A DNA stretch of 64,000 bases from CAWKKW01 sp963850345 (lineage in GTDB: Bacteria; Acidobacteriota; Terriglobia; Terriglobales; Acidobacteriaceae). Every line of letters begins with the position of its first letter. Position 1 is the first letter of the stretch. Shown here one piece after another: positions 34,939-42,787 of this stretch. The stretch covers positions 1-64,000 of the forward strand of contig CAWKKW010000011.1 in assembly GCA_963850345.1 (NCBI GenBank). Reading direction: 5' to 3'. The position numbers were made by a program, and so were the translations under genes. Below the pieces are notes generated by a model. The model saw nothing but the letters and a program-made list of their open reading frames with translations. It was not told where the DNA came from and did not search any database.

Positions 34939-36021
34939 ATGCAGCGGCAGAAGATTGGCATCCTGGGCGCGACCGGAATGGTAGGGCAGCGCTTTATTCA
35001 GCTCCTGGAGAGGCACCCGTGGTTTGAAGTGACCTGGCTCGCGGCGAGCGATCGATCCAGCGGCAAGTTGTATGGCGAAGCGGTCCGGTGGAAGCTGGAC
35101 ACACCGTTGCCGCGATCCATCGCAGAGATGCCGGTATCTGCCGCCACTCCTGAGGGTGCGCCGAAGATTATCTTTGCCGCACTCGACGCGGATATCGCGC
35201 GCGAGTCGGAGCCGAAGTTTGCGGCCGCGGGCTGCGCCGTGATCTCGAACTCCAGCGCCTTCCGCATGCAGGCCGATGTGCCGCTGGTGATCCCCGAGGT
35301 AAACGCCGACCACCTGGACCTGATTGAAGAGCAGAGCTGGCGGAAGGACTCCGGCGGCTACATCGTCACCAATCCGAACTGCTCGGCCATCGGCCTGGTG
35401 CTGGCGCTCAAGGCCCTCGAACAGCGCTTCGGTATTGAGAGCCTGTTTGTCACGACGATGCAGGCGGTGAGTGGCGCCGGATATCCGGGCGTGCCTTCGC
35501 TCGATATTCTTGGCAACGTCGTGCCCTATATCAAGAACGAAGAAGAAAAGATGGAAGAGGAGACGCTGAAGCTGCTAGGCAAGCTGGCCGGGGCGCGGGT
35601 GCAACCGCTGAACGCGAAGGTGAGCGCCCACTGCAACCGCGTGGCGGTGGAAGACGGCCACACCGAGAGCGTCAGCGTGAAGCTACGCAGCAAGGCGAGC
35701 AGCGAAGACATCCTTGAAGCATGGCGGGAGTTCGCTCCGCTGGCCGGATTGCATTTGCCGACTGCCCCCAAGCAGCCGGTTGAATTTGAAGCGGCGGTGG
35801 ACCGGCCTCAGCCGCGCCTGGATCGGATGCGTGGTGCGGGCATGGCGGCGACGGTTGGACGGTTGCGGCCATGCAGCCTGCTCGACTGGAAGTTCACGGT
35901 GCTGTCGCATAACACCATTCGAGGCGCGGCCGGCGCGGCACTGCTCAATGCAGAGTTGCTGGCGACGTTGGGCAAGCTGGATCCCGCAGGTAAAGTCGAC
36001 GCGGTGGCGATCTCCGCATGA
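34939..36021 (+). CDS. asd: Aspartate-semialdehyde dehydrogenase
   Basis: 360 residues; reduces aspartyl phosphate to aspartate semialdehyde with NADPH. The nucleotide motif GILGATGMVGQRFIQLL opens the protein, the catalytic cysteine is in IVTNPNCSAIGL and the catalytic histidine region is SAHCNRVAVEDGHTES. The sequence resembles the archaeal/fungal branch more than the enterobacterial one. It overlaps lysC by 4 bases (ATGA) and is first of asd-lysC-dapB. Confidence 0.94.
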   Translation: MQRQKIGILGATGMVGQRFIQLLERHPWFEVTWLAASDRSSGKLYGEAVRWKLDTPLPRSIAEMPVSAATPEGAPKIIFAALDADIARESEPKFAAAGCAVISNSSAFRMQADVPLVIPEVNADHLDLIEEQSWRKDSGGYIVTNPNCSAIGLVLALKALEQRFGIESLFVTTMQAVSGAGYPGVPSLDILGNVVPYIKNEEEKMEEETLKLLGKLAGARVQPLNAKVSAHCNRVAVEDGHTESVSVKLRSKASSEDILEAWREFAPLAGLHLPTAPKQPVEFEAAVDRPQPRLDRMRGAGMAATVGRLRPCSLLDWKFTVLSHNTIRGAAGAALLNAELLATLGKLDPAGKVDAVAISA

Positions 36022-37442
36022 AGCTTGTCGTGATGAAGTTCGGCGGCACCTCGGTCGAGGACGCTAAGGCGATCGCGCGGACGGCGGAGATTGTGCGTGG
36101 GCGCCGCGATCAAGGCGCTCATCCCGTCGTGGTCGTGAGTGCCATGGCGAAGGTGACAGACCAGCTTATCGCCGCTGCGAGCGCGGCCGGACGCGGCGAT
36201 AAAGCCGGAGCCCTGGCGCTCAGCGCGCGATTGCGGCTGCGGCACCAGGATACGGCGCGTGCCCTGCTTACCGGCGAAGTCATCAAAGACCTTGCAACGT
36301 GGATCGACGCGAAGTTCGAATCCCTCGACGAGATTTTGCGCGGACTTGCTGCTGTCGGCGAGCTGACGGCGCGAACCAGCGACATGGTGGTGTCGTTCGG
36401 CGAGAGACTGTCCAGCCGCATGGTGGCCATGGCCTTCAAAGAGCGCGGACTGAAGGGCGTGAACGTAGATGCGCGCAAGTGCATTGTCACCGATGCGCAT
36501 CATGGCCGCGCCATTCCCCAGGATGCACTTATCGAGCACCGACTGCGTGAGATTGTGCTGCCGCTGCTCGAGCAGGGCGAACTGCCGGTGATGGGCGGCT
36601 TCATCGGATCGACAGAGCAAGGAGTGACCACGACGCTTGGTCGCGGCGGTTCCGACTTCACCGCTGCGCTGATCGGGGGCGGGCTGAACGCCTCGGCGAT
36701 TGAGATATGGACAGACGTGAACGGCATTATGACCGCGGATCCGCGCGTCTGCCCCGATGCGCTGCGGGTAAAGTCGATCAGCTTTGAAGAAGCAGCGGAG
36801 TTGGCCTACTTCGGAGCCAAGGTGCTGCATCCCGCAACCATTCTTCCCGCGGTACAGAAGAACATTCCGGTCCTGGTGCTGAACTCGCGCAATCCGGAGA
36901 ACGAAGGCACGCGCATCACCGCGATGGCGCCGCATTGCCGCAGTCCGTTCAAATCCATCGCTGCCAAGAAGCGGCTGACGATCATCGACGTGGTTGCGAG
37001 CCGCATGCTGATGTCGCATGGCTACTTGAAAGCCATCTTTGATATTTTTGACAAGCACAAGTGTGCGGTGGACATGGTTTCCACTTCGGAAGTGAGCGTC
37101 TCGGTCACTGTCGATTCGAATGAGAAGCTGCCGGAGATCTCGGCAGATTTGAGCAAGCTGGCAGATGTGAAGTATGAAGGGCGCAAGGCTCTGATCTGCA
37201 TGGTGGGCGAAGATATTCGCGGGCAAAACGGAATTGCCGCTCAGGTCTTTCAGGCCATCCGGCATGTGAATGTTCGCATGATTTCGCAGGGCGCGTCGGA
37301 GATCAACATGAGTTTCATGATTGAAGAGGACGATGTAGACGAAGCGGTTCGGTCACTGCATGCTGCGTTTTTTCAGGATCCCGATCCGCTGGTTTTTGAT
37401 GTCATCGCCCGGCCTGCGCCGGCAGAAAGCGTGCGCAAGTAG
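36018..37442 (+). CDS. lysC: Aspartokinase
   Basis: 474 residues; phosphorylates aspartate, the first step to lysine, threonine and methionine. MKLVVMKFGGTSVEDAKAIA is the kinase signature, with VVSFGERLSSRMVA and TTLGRGGSDFTAALIGG in the active site. Two C-terminal ACT domains (around LTIIDVVASRMLMSHGYLKA and GRKALICMVGEDIRGQNGIA) should confer feedback inhibition. It is monofunctional, without a homoserine dehydrogenase domain. Coupled to asd by overlap; dapB begins directly at the next base after its stop. Confidence 0.95.
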   Translation: MKLVVMKFGGTSVEDAKAIARTAEIVRGRRDQGAHPVVVVSAMAKVTDQLIAAASAAGRGDKAGALALSARLRLRHQDTARALLTGEVIKDLATWIDAKFESLDEILRGLAAVGELTARTSDMVVSFGERLSSRMVAMAFKERGLKGVNVDARKCIVTDAHHGRAIPQDALIEHRLREIVLPLLEQGELPVMGGFIGSTEQGVTTTLGRGGSDFTAALIGGGLNASAIEIWTDVNGIMTADPRVCPDALRVKSISFEEAAELAYFGAKVLHPATILPAVQKNIPVLVLNSRNPENEGTRITAMAPHCRSPFKSIAAKKRLTIIDVVASRMLMSHGYLKAIFDIFDKHKCAVDMVSTSEVSVSVTVDSNEKLPEISADLSKLADVKYEGRKALICMVGEDIRGQNGIAAQVFQAIRHVNVRMISQGASEINMSFMIEEDDVDEAVRSLHAAFFQDPDPLVFDVIARPAPAESVRK

Positions 37443-38126
37443 ATGCTGTTTCTGGTGTTGGGACGAGGAAAGACGGGCAGCCTGGTGGCGGATGTCGCGG
37501 CCGAGCGCGGGCATGGTGTGCGCGTGATGGGCGAAGAGGCAAATAGCAATGCGTCGGCGCTGACGGCACCGTACCTCGCGGGATTCGATGCGGTCATCGA
37601 CTTCACCACCCCCGAAGCGGCTGTACAGAACATGAAAGCCTGCCTCGCCACCGGAGCGCGGATGGTGGTGGGCACAACCGGCTGGTATCAGCACCTGAAC
37701 GATATGCGCGCGATTGCCGAGCGGCGGCAGGCTGGTTTGTTGTATGGAACGAATTTTTCTGTTGGCGTGCAGGCGCTGCTCAAAGTGGCGCGAGTTATGG
37801 CCGTCGCCGCGAAAGGCTACGAATTTCACATCACTGAGACGCACCACACCGGCAAGAAAGATGCTCCTTCAGGAACCGCACTGACACTGAAGCAGGCGCT
37901 CCAGTCCGCGAATCCGGACTTAGCCGTTGAGATCAGTTCCAAGCGCGAAGGAGATGCGGCGGGCATCCACTCGATCGAAGCGAGGTCTGCGAGCGACAGT
38001 CTCGTCCTGACCCATGAGGCCTTTTCACGGCGCGGCTTTGCCGAGGGAGCCGTGCGGGCAGCGGAATGGATTGCAGGCCGCACGGGCGTTTGGGAATTTC
38101 AGCAGGTGTTTGAGCAGCTGCGCTGA
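37443..38126 (+). CDS. dapB: 4-hydroxy-tetrahydrodipicolinate reductase, short form
   Basis: 227 residues, shorter than the usual 265-270 and like the compact form of Bacteroidetes and acidobacteria. The nucleotide loop is GRGKTGSLVAD, FDAVIDFTTPEAAVQNM and VVGTTGWYQHL follow, and the active site carries HITETHHTGKKDAPSGTALT with the catalytic histidine and lysine. It starts immediately at the lysC stop, so the operon asd-lysC-dapB supplies the lysine/diaminopimelate branch. dapA is not adjacent. Confidence 0.93.
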   Translation: MLFLVLGRGKTGSLVADVAAERGHGVRVMGEEANSNASALTAPYLAGFDAVIDFTTPEAAVQNMKACLATGARMVVGTTGWYQHLNDMRAIAERRQAGLLYGTNFSVGVQALLKVARVMAVAAKGYEFHITETHHTGKKDAPSGTALTLKQALQSANPDLAVEISSKREGDAAGIHSIEARSASDSLVLTHEAFSRRGFAEGAVRAAEWIAGRTGVWEFQQVFEQLR

Positions 38127-38233
38127 ACTACTGGGCTGCACAACAATCGTTTTCTACTGTGGATTGCATTCGAGCAGTGCCACAGTTCTCAAACCTCTGT
38201 CGCTACTGTTCGCGCAGCCTGGAGTCAACGTCT

Positions 38234-39448
38234 TCAGGCGTGACTTGTGCGCGCCTTCTGCGTTCCGGTCGCCTGTGACAGACGCTTGATCGCTTCCTTC
38301 ACCGGCGTATCGAACACGGTGCCCGGCTGCTTGCGCTTCAACTCTGTCTGCATCGCACGGAACTTGTCCAGGGCTTCGGCGGGCTTTCCAGAAATCTCCA
38401 GAAGCGTGGCGGTTACGTATTCGCGCATGAGCGTATGCGACTCATCCCCCGACTCTCCGCCATCGAGCCACTGGTAGGTGGCCAGTGACTCATCAGGCGG
38501 CACTGCCGAGAGTACCGCGACGAAATCGCTCGGGGAATGAAAGTAGCCGGAATAGACATGCGAAGAGATGCGGGATTTCTTCTCCTCGTCAAGAGACTCG
38601 CCGTTCTTACGCATATCGTTAGCGGCTTTGATCAGCTCCGAAGCCGAGGCGCTGCTTTCCATTCCGAGCAGGCCACCGATCTGCATCGTGCGTACCAGCG
38701 GCCGCTCCTTCCCGGTCTTGAGCGCGGTTGTGAAATGTCCGACAGCTTCTTGGAGACTTCCACCCGTCTGGAGCAGCACGTTGCCCAACATAGCGTTCGC
38801 ATAGACATTGGAGGGTTCGGCGCCCAATGCTGCCGTCAAGTTTTCCTCTGCCGCATGCTCCGATTCCCGCTGACCGAATTTCCGGTAGGAGTTGAGCCAG
38901 TGCGTCCAGCCGATATGGGCTAACACGTCGTCGGCCTGCGATCCATGAACACGGGCGCGGGCGGCTTCAAGCAACGTGAAGATCTCATCGAGCTTCTGTC
39001 GCGCATCACCGGTGGAGTCCTGACCTTCGGGAGTCGCGATGCTGAAGTTCTGTACCCACAGCATGACGGTTTTCAGTTCGGCGTCCGCTGCCTGCGTGTT
39101 CTGTGGGTTCTTGTCTAGGATGGCCTGGTAAGTGTGCACTGCGGGCTCATACTGATGCTGCTCCACCTGTGTCGCAGCAAGTGCCAATCGAGAGCTGATC
39201 TCAGCCTGTTGCCGACGATGATCGGTGAGCCAGTGAACGCCGCCCGAGAGTGTGGCGAGCAGGCCGAGGATGGCCGTGGTGTAGCCGATCCAGGTCATCA
39301 GCGTCTTCATAGGGCTGGCCTTCTCCGTGGTCTGCTGCTTCAGGCACTGCGAACAGACGACCGCGTGCGCTGGCATCTGGGCATCGCAAGCGACACACGG
39401 CTTCCGCTCGTCCGACTGCGCATTGGCCGTTTCCGCCTGCTTTTCCAT
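38234..39448 (-). CDS. Zinc-ribbon, single-pass membrane protein with TPR-like repeats
   Basis: 404 residues from an ATG behind GGGGGG. A zinc ribbon (KPCVACDAQMP with VVCSQCLKQQ) lies near the N-terminus, then one membrane helix (WIGYTTAILGLLATLSGGVH) and a helical region with TPR-like repeats (LAATQVEQHQYEPAVHTYQA, YANAMLGNVLLQTGGSLQEA). The ribbon is probably cytoplasmic and the repeats periplasmic. The layout suggests a scaffold or sensor; the partner is unknown. It converges on dapB. Confidence 0.7.
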   Translation of the reverse strand: MEKQAETANAQSDERKPCVACDAQMPAHAVVCSQCLKQQTTEKASPMKTLMTWIGYTTAILGLLATLSGGVHWLTDHRRQQAEISSRLALAATQVEQHQYEPAVHTYQAILDKNPQNTQAADAELKTVMLWVQNFSIATPEGQDSTGDARQKLDEIFTLLEAARARVHGSQADDVLAHIGWTHWLNSYRKFGQRESEHAAEENLTAALGAEPSNVYANAMLGNVLLQTGGSLQEAVGHFTTALKTGKERPLVRTMQIGGLLGMESSASASELIKAANDMRKNGESLDEEKKSRISSHVYSGYFHSPSDFVAVLSAVPPDESLATYQWLDGGESGDESHTLMREYVTATLLEISGKPAEALDKFRAMQTELKRKQPGTVFDTPVKEAIKRLSQATGTQKARTSHA

Positions 39449-39579
39449 GCAATCCCCCCGGCGGAATATTGTGACACGCCCTGCTCCCGGCATGACGAAG
39501 AATGATTTGCAGCCTCTACCAGCACACGAGGCCCCCGGTGCTTTGCCAACCGGCGGCTTGGGCGCGGTACAGTGAAGCT

Positions 39580-40557
39580 ATGACCGATCCCACGCTGGTT
39601 TCTCTCGATGAATTTCGCGCGGCCCAGACTCGTCTTCGAGGCGTGACGGTTCGCACCCCTTTGATTCGTCTGGAGAGACCCGGAGCCGCCGGCGAGTTAT
39701 TTATCAAAGCAGAAGGATTGCAGCTGATTGGGAGTTTTAAACTTCGCGGCGCCTACAACAAGATCGCGCAATTGAGCCAAGCGGAACGAGCACGCGGCGT
39801 GATCACGTACTCGAGCGGCAATCATGCGCAGGGCGTTGCCTATGCGGCTCGCGCAGTGGGTGCGAAGGCGGTCATCGTCATGCCATCGAATGCTCCCGCG
39901 GTGAAGAAGCGCGCGACTGAAGCACTGGGCGCAGAGATCGTGTTGGTAGGTCCAGCGAGTAGCGAGCGCCAGGCACGCGCCGAGGCGCTGGCCGCGGAAT
40001 TCGGCTACGTTGTTATCCCGCCCTACGACGATCCCGCGATTATTGCGGGCCAAGGTACGTGCGGGTTAGAGATCCTCGAAGACTTTTTGGATGTGGATCT
40101 CGTACTGGTGCCAGTGAGTGGAGGAGGCCTGTCGAGCGGTGTAGCGACGGCAATCAAGCTGGTGCGGCCAGAGGTGCGCGTTGTCGGCGTGGAGCCTGAG
40201 TTGGCGGCAGATGCCACGGAGAGCCTGCGCAGCGGAACGCTTATGAAGTGGGAGGCGGCGGTGACGAGTCGAACGCTCGCGGATGGACTGCGGGCGCAGA
40301 GTCTTGGGAGTTTGAACTTCGCGCACCTGCGGAAATATCTGAATGGTATGGTGACGGTGACCGAAGAGGAAATTCGCCGGGCGATGCGGCTGCTGCTGTA
40401 TGGAACGCGATTGCTGCCGGAACCGAGCGGCGCCGTGGCAGCGGCAGCGGCTCTGTTTCACGCTGGGGAGCTTCCGCCGTTCCGAAAAGCGGTGGCCATC
40501 ATGAGCGGCGGCAATGTCGAGCCTGCCGTCTTGAGCAGCGTGCTGTCTGAGCCATGA
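39580..40557 (+). CDS. Threonine ammonia-lyase, short catabolic type
   Basis: 325 residues; PLP enzyme converting threonine (or serine) to 2-oxobutyrate (or pyruvate). The PLP lysine is in GSFKLRGAYNKIAQL, the asparagine/histidine loop in SSGNHAQGVAYAAR, and the glycine loop in LVPVSGGGLSSGVA. There is no C-terminal ACT regulatory domain, so feedback by isoleucine is not expected. Serine/threonine racemases of the same fold are an alternative. The ATG at 39580 is the family start. Confidence 0.88.
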   Translation: MTDPTLVSLDEFRAAQTRLRGVTVRTPLIRLERPGAAGELFIKAEGLQLIGSFKLRGAYNKIAQLSQAERARGVITYSSGNHAQGVAYAARAVGAKAVIVMPSNAPAVKKRATEALGAEIVLVGPASSERQARAEALAAEFGYVVIPPYDDPAIIAGQGTCGLEILEDFLDVDLVLVPVSGGGLSSGVATAIKLVRPEVRVVGVEPELAADATESLRSGTLMKWEAAVTSRTLADGLRAQSLGSLNFAHLRKYLNGMVTVTEEEIRRAMRLLLYGTRLLPEPSGAVAAAAALFHAGELPPFRKAVAIMSGGNVEPAVLSSVLSEP

Positions 40558-40688
40558 GCCAACGCAGTAGCAAGGAAGCCCAGCCGAAGACCGGGCTTTG
40601 TAACGCTTTTGTTCGGGCAAAGGGAAGGGTGGTCGCGAGCCAGGAGACACCCGAAACGTTTCTCCCGTAAACTGCGTCCTACACGGTG

Positions 40689-41735
40689 ATGCATACACGA
40701 GTATCTTTGGTTTGGATCGCAGGCTTGTCGGTCGGCGCCGCTCTCGGCCTCGGCCAGTGCCAGGCGCAACTCCCGTTACACAGATTGTCAGATGACAAGC
40801 CCACCAAAGTGGCTGCGGCTGCGCAGGGTCCGCGTGCCACGTCGATCCGGGATGTGGGGTTGTACGTAGCGCCCGATGAACACTCAGAGAAGCTGGCCAC
40901 CGTGAACCCCGGGCGAGAGATGGTGATTGCCGAACATAGCGGCGAGTGGCTGCGCGTGTTTGCTAACACGGATGTGGAAGTCGAGTCGCAGCAGGACGCG
41001 CCGGTGTTTGGCAACGAGGCGGTAGCTACGCCGATCTCCGGTTGGCTGAGGGAGAAGGGCGTCATCCGCCCGGACACGCCGCAGGGCGATGTGATCCTCT
41101 TTGGTGTCGCAGCGAACTATGAAGAGCAGGCGAGCGAAGCGAACGCACCGCACGGCTCGGCGCAGATTGCGCGGCTGCTCTATCGCAGGATGTCGGAGAT
41201 GTTTCCTGACGCTCCCAGAGCGGCGGAAGCAGCATGGCGGGCAGCGGACATTCGGTGGCAGTTGGAGAAAGCAGATGTGTTTTCGCGACCATCAGGGCAC
41301 GAAAAGGAAAACTATCTGCGCAGTCAGATCGATGACGACGAAATGAAAAAGCTGGAGAAGAAGTATCCGCATACCAAGTGGGCTGACCTTGCGGCGTACG
41401 ACAGAATCGACAACAAGATTTGCGGAGACTGGCAGGGATCGACGAAGTGTCCTGAGAAGGAATCGGAGCTCTACGAGAAATACGTAACGGAGCATCCTGA
41501 CTCACCGCGCGCCGCTGAGGCACTCTACAAGGCCACGTGGAGACAGGCTTCGGTAGGCGACATGTACTCGGCCGACAATGACGATAAAAAGGCAGAGCAG
41601 GCGCGAGCGCGAGCGAAGGAACTTGCCTCTCGGTTAACCAGCAAGTACCCGCAGTCGGATTATGCGGCGCGGGCGGCTGGTCTAATATACAAATTGGAGC
41701 AAGGCATACCAATCTATGGCGCCGACCATGAATGA
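40689..41735 (+). CDS. Secreted SH3-domain protein with TPR-like repeats
   Basis: About 348 residues. A signal peptide (RVSLVWIAGLSVGAALGLGQ) is followed by a bacterial SH3-like domain (DVGLYVAPDEHSEKLATVNP with GEWLRVFANTDVEV and GWLREKGVIRP) that may bind peptidoglycan. The rest has repeats of a type found in cell-division coordinator and outer-membrane assembly proteins (EMFPDAPRAAEAAWRAADI, TEHPDSPRAAEALYKATW, SKYPQSDYAARAAGLIYKLE). It lies just upstream of uppP, which makes a role in the cell envelope plausible. No specific family was recognised. Confidence 0.75.
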   Translation: MHTRVSLVWIAGLSVGAALGLGQCQAQLPLHRLSDDKPTKVAAAAQGPRATSIRDVGLYVAPDEHSEKLATVNPGREMVIAEHSGEWLRVFANTDVEVESQQDAPVFGNEAVATPISGWLREKGVIRPDTPQGDVILFGVAANYEEQASEANAPHGSAQIARLLYRRMSEMFPDAPRAAEAAWRAADIRWQLEKADVFSRPSGHEKENYLRSQIDDDEMKKLEKKYPHTKWADLAAYDRIDNKICGDWQGSTKCPEKESELYEKYVTEHPDSPRAAEALYKATWRQASVGDMYSADNDDKKAEQARARAKELASRLTSKYPQSDYAARAAGLIYKLEQGIPIYGADHE

Positions 41736-41756
41736 TACGGAGCGTCCGGAGGATTC

Positions 41757-42632
41757 TTGAACGATTACGTCGTGTCGGTGTTGCTCGGCATTGTAGAGGG
41801 ATTGACAGAGTTTCTTCCGGTAAGCTCGACCGCGCATCTGAGGATCGCGGAAGCCTTGATGCACATCAATCTCACCGATCCCTATTGGAAGATGTACACG
41901 ATCGTCATTCAGCTCGGCGCGATCCTGGCGCTGCTGCTGTTGTTCACTGGGCGCATCGTTGAATTCTTCCGCACCTTTCCGCAGGGTGAAAACGGAGATC
42001 GCACCATCTGGACGCATCCGCTGACGCTGACGATGGTGGCCTTCGTCGTCACGGCAGTCCCCTCGTTGCTGCTGACCAAAACCATAGGCAAACATCTCGA
42101 AAGCCTGCGCGTGATGGCGTTGTCGTTGCTCATCGGCGGGGTGATCATGTGGGTCGTGGACGCTTGGAGCGAGCGCAGCGAGCCGAGCACCAAGGATGTG
42201 GAAGAGATGACGCTTGGGCAGGCGGTTTGGATTGGATTCTGCCAGGTCGCGTCGGCAGTGTTCCCTGGGACTTCGCGTTCGATGTCGACCATTGCAGCCG
42301 GACAGATCGTGGGCATGTCGCGGCCCTCGGCGCTGGAGTTCAGCTTCCTGGTCTCGATTCCTACCATGATTGCGGCGACCGGCTATGACCTGCTGAAGAC
42401 GCTTCACCCCAAGCACGTGCAGGGAGCGGAGGCGATCGCGCCCTTGACCATGACCGGGCACGGATGGGTCATTCTCGCGATCGGATTCGTGGTTTCGTTC
42501 TTTGTGGCACTCGGCGTGGTGGAGTGGTTCCTCCAATATGTAAGGAAGCATGGGTTCGCCATCTTCGCGATCTATCGGATTCTGGTGGGCATCGCGCTGC
42601 TTGTCTTCGGAGCGAGGTTGGTGACCTCGTAA
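41757..42632 (+). CDS. uppP: Undecaprenyl-diphosphatase
   Basis: 291 residues, about eight membrane helices; recycles the lipid carrier of peptidoglycan synthesis by removing a phosphate from undecaprenyl diphosphate. The two active-site motifs are EGLTEFLPVSSTAHLRIAE and VFPGTSRSMSTIAAGQIVGM. The TTG start follows GGAGG closely. Overproduction of this enzyme gives bacitracin resistance, a known family property. The upstream envelope-type gene and downstream ftsK fit a cell-wall neighbourhood. Confidence 0.94.
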   Translation: MNDYVVSVLLGIVEGLTEFLPVSSTAHLRIAEALMHINLTDPYWKMYTIVIQLGAILALLLLFTGRIVEFFRTFPQGENGDRTIWTHPLTLTMVAFVVTAVPSLLLTKTIGKHLESLRVMALSLLIGGVIMWVVDAWSERSEPSTKDVEEMTLGQAVWIGFCQVASAVFPGTSRSMSTIAAGQIVGMSRPSALEFSFLVSIPTMIAATGYDLLKTLHPKHVQGAEAIAPLTMTGHGWVILAIGFVVSFFVALGVVEWFLQYVRKHGFAIFAIYRILVGIALLVFGARLVTS

Positions 42633-42787
42633 TCCACCGGTTCTGAATTCGGTTCCCTTGGCCAGCGGACCCCGGCTTTTCTGCTGCCTATCGGCGGGGC
42701 TTCTGGGATAATGAAATTGCTCTGGGGTTCGGAACGTGCAGGCCGGGTTAGCGTTATGCCTTCGGCGAGCACCGCAGTGCGCCTCAA

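Noticed and set aside
35808..37265. A 485-codon minus-strand frame opposite asd and lysC
   Set aside because: lysC and asd are certain; the long antisense frame is an effect of high GC content and codon bias.
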